Source: an uncultured Muribaculaceae bacterium | GTDB lineage: Bacteria; Bacteroidota; Bacteroidia; Bacteroidales; Muribaculaceae | Length of the DNA stretch: 36,062 nucleotides | Direction: 5' to 3' | Assembly (NCBI GenBank): GCA_947176745.1 | Contig: CAMWRV010000027.1 | Coordinates: forward strand, 1-36,062 | Part shown: one piece after another, positions 34,595 to 36,062 of the stretch | Position numbering within the stretch: position 1 is the stretch's first letter | Layout of the letters: each line of letters starts with the position of its first letter | Program-made: the position numbers and the translations under genes | Notes under the pieces: generated by a model | The model's database searches: none | Told to the model about the DNA's origin: nothing | What the model saw: only the letters and a program-made list of their open reading frames with translations

Positions 34595-34626
34595 CAAAAT
34601 TACAAAAAACTTTCCTCTTAAGCAAA
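34595..34626 (-). promoter_or_regulatory. Promoter of the methyltransferase gene, almost touching its ATG
   Basis: Minus strand: TTTG (34623-34626), a 20-bp spacer, TAATTTTG (34595-34602), both perfect matches. Only TGAT separates the box from the ATG at 34590, so transcription should start at or within a few bases of the start codon. Confidence 0.75.
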
Positions 34627-34883
34627 CGCACCGCAGTGCAAGCCTGTGACGACACGTCCATATCGCGCACACGATGTGCGGGGTTGCCAGGGCAATCCCA
34701 TCAATATTTGGCTCTAAGGAGCATGCCGGGCATATGGTCGTTGGAAAGGCACGCTATTCTCCTTCTCCTGCAAGACCAATCTGACAGAAATCCGCGACCC
34801 TGCATTGACATTCTTGTGGGATGGAGTCTCAATACATTATTCAATATTTTTTATTCAAATAATAGCAATATTATAAACAAATG
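34627..34883. other. Intergenic region with two adjacent hairpins, no gene recognised
   Basis: The left part is of mixed composition; from about 34840 it becomes strongly AT-rich. Two neighbouring stems occur: CGCAC/GTGCG (34666-34670 with 34676-34680) and a 9-bp stem with one G-T pair (34680-34688 with 34691-34699). No tRNA fold, terminator T run or insertion-sequence end was recognised. It may be decayed sequence at a composition boundary. Confidence 0.4.
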
Positions 34884-34915
34884 TTTGCTTATTTAAAATA
34901 ATTTTTACAACTTTG
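34884..34915 (+). promoter_or_regulatory. Promoter upstream of the AT-rich segment genes
   Basis: TTTG (34884-34887), a 20-bp spacer, CAACTTTG (34908-34915, one mismatch to TAnnTTTG). About 43 bp before the small ORF and 160 bp before the receptor gene. Confidence 0.55.
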
Positions 34916-34957
34916 CAAAGAGATATACTCTTTTTAACCACCTTAAAAATTATTAAG

Positions 34958-35059
34958 ATGGAATTACAACAAATTGGAATCTTGCTACTCCGGGAATTGA
35001 ATTGCCAAAGCAGGGAAAACAAAATGGCATCCAGATCCAAGATGTCCTCACGCAGATAA
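34958..35059 (+). CDS. Possible 33-codon ORF, or remnant of a gene
   Basis: ATG at 34958, stop at 35057-35059, 15 bp before the receptor gene; the product would be MELQQIGILLLRELNCQ and so on. Another frame over the same bases, open from 34957 to about 35068 but without an ATG, reads more like ordinary protein (ATPGIELPKQGKQNG, then IQIQDVLTQIIFN). So this may be a real leader or small peptide, or a frameshifted leftover of a longer gene. Not recognised. Confidence 0.2.
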   Translation: MELQQIGILLLRELNCQSRENKMASRSKMSSRR

Positions 35060-35074
35060 TATTCAATTGATTCT

Positions 35075-36022
35075 ATGAAAGGCTTTAACATCATAAGATA
35101 TTTCTTAGCATGCACAGTAGTTTTGTTAACTGCTGCTTCTATGCATGGAAAGACAATTGTTTTTTCAACAACTGACAACAACTTAATACCAGAAGTGCAA
35201 TGCATCGGCTTTAAAGAGGATGGAGACTCTATCGCCACATGGGTATCCAATAAGGAAGGGCTTATTGATATTCAAATTGCCGAAGGAATTAATTATATAA
35301 CAGCTTCGCATCCCCAATTTAGTGATAAAGTAATATTTTACAAAGATCTCAACGAGGGTAAAAATATTGTTATTTTATCTCAAGCGGTATCATTAAATGA
35401 AGTGGTTGTGACTCCAGCAGATGTTCAGGAATTTACAGACCGCACATCGTATCGGATAACAATGAAAGACATGGCCAGCTATGCCAATGTATTGCAATCG
35501 TTAAATGTAATACCAAATTTGACCGTACTTTCAAATGGCTCTGTATTTTTTGAGGGTAATCAAAATATCAAGATATTAATAGATGGTGTTGATGCGACAA
35601 TTCAAGAAATCCAGACACTTTCCAAAGAAGACATTGACAAGATTGATGTTTATCAGACTCCTCCTTTAAGATTTATAAACCAAGGGGTATCTGCTGTTAT
35701 AGATATCAAACTTAAATCGAATATTTATGGAGGAAATGGTGGAATAGACTTATCTCAAGCATTTCTGCCCTTAAAAGGAAATAATTCTGTTGCATTCTAT
35801 TATAATTATCGACAATCCCGGTTTTCTTTTTTATACAATAACGAAAACTCACATTATAAAAAATATCAGAAATCCGAGGTTTTGGATTACGATTATAATG
35901 GCGTAAATTATAATAAAGCCAAAGAGGGATTAGACTCCAAAAACCATTATGATGATAATAATTTCAACTTATCATATCAAATAAATCAACCGCGGAAATT
36001 TCTTTATAATGAAGTTGTTTAA
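35075..36022 (+). CDS. TonB-dependent receptor, truncated after the first barrel strands
   Basis: 315 residues with a signal peptide (MKGFNIIRYFLACTVVLLTAASMHG). Residues about 28-100 form a carboxypeptidase-regulatory-like sandwich, then SLNEVVVTPADVQ leads into a plug domain (about 115-215, with NIKILIDGVDA and IDVYQTPP). Barrel strands start near 225 (NNSVAFYYNYRQSRFSFLYNNE) and the frame stops at YNEVV. Family members of this type (outer-membrane beta-barrel 3) usually run to 650-800 residues, so more than half is missing. All three frames stop within the next 40 bases, so a single frameshift does not restore it inside the window. Codon use and base composition are far more AT-rich than in the fructan locus, a sign of transfer. 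Either a pseudogene or cut by a rearrangement. Confidence 0.6.
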   Translation: MKGFNIIRYFLACTVVLLTAASMHGKTIVFSTTDNNLIPEVQCIGFKEDGDSIATWVSNKEGLIDIQIAEGINYITASHPQFSDKVIFYKDLNEGKNIVILSQAVSLNEVVVTPADVQEFTDRTSYRITMKDMASYANVLQSLNVIPNLTVLSNGSVFFEGNQNIKILIDGVDATIQEIQTLSKEDIDKIDVYQTPPLRFINQGVSAVIDIKLKSNIYGGNGGIDLSQAFLPLKGNNSVAFYYNYRQSRFSFLYNNENSHYKKYQKSEVLDYDYNGVNYNKAKEGLDSKNHYDDNNFNLSYQINQPRKFLYNEVV

Positions 36023-36062
36023 ACTAATTTGATTTGTGAAATTTTTTAAGGAAAATAACGAT

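Noticed and set aside
34627-34860. tRNA or tRNA remnant as an integration site
   Set aside because: Two small stems are present, but no T-arm consensus or cloverleaf could be drawn on either strand.

Overview
The window looks like a chromosomal segment of an anaerobic gut Bacteroidales bacterium, most like Muribaculaceae; the family placement is an inference from gene content, not a tested assignment. It carries a SusC/SusD polysaccharide utilisation locus with a hybrid two-component regulator, an anaerobic asparagine/aspartate-to-fumarate gene set, and several promoters of the Bacteroidales type (TTTG, 19-20 bp, TAnnTTTG). I see no rRNA, tRNA, CRISPR array, insertion sequence or phage gene.

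Layout. 1-512 (-) is the start of a Gln/Gly/Asn/Arg-rich repeat protein that runs off the left edge. 866-1390 (+) is an NlpE-like lipoprotein. 1718-7143 is an asparagine module: aspA (-), divergent from dcuB, a periplasmic asparaginase and an outer-membrane porin (+). Two copies of an identical 96-bp element, each with a -7 promoter box and an intrinsic terminator, flank this module and probably encode two copies of a roughly 70-nt small RNA. 7573-10395 (-) is a large secreted protein. 10865-12369 (+) is an overlapping pair, a UbiA-family phosphoribosyl/prenyl transferase and a HAD phosphatase, followed by a secreted C69 dipeptidase. 14102-16806 (-) holds a small membrane protein, an iron alcohol dehydrogenase, a HIT protein and greA. 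17220-20973 (+) holds sufE and two tandem POT peptide transporters. 21076-21666 (-) is a lipoprotein.

21922-32744 (+) is a compact fructan-type utilisation locus: a hybrid two-component sensor with a sugar-binding-protein-like periplasmic domain, SusC, SusD, a surface lipoprotein of DUF4960 type and a GH32-clan lipoprotein with an unusual nucleophile motif. It ends in a strong bidirectional terminator. 32853-34590 (-) encodes a WalJ-like metallo-hydrolase and an RsmI-like methyltransferase whose promoter lies so close to the ATG that the mRNA is probably leaderless. From about 34840 base composition turns strongly AT-rich, with a small possible ORF and a truncated TonB-dependent receptor, which suggests a horizontally acquired segment continuing past the right edge.

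How the genes work together. Porin, asparaginase, DcuB and AspA can bring in asparagine, deamidate it in the periplasm, import aspartate and convert it to fumarate for anaerobic respiration. The dipeptidase and two POT transporters fit peptide scavenging. The utilisation locus would bind fructan at the surface, cleave it, import oligosaccharides and sense a released sugar. The most notable unexplained items are the duplicated small-RNA element, the hairpin that encloses the start codon at 14360-14362, and the AT-rich right end.
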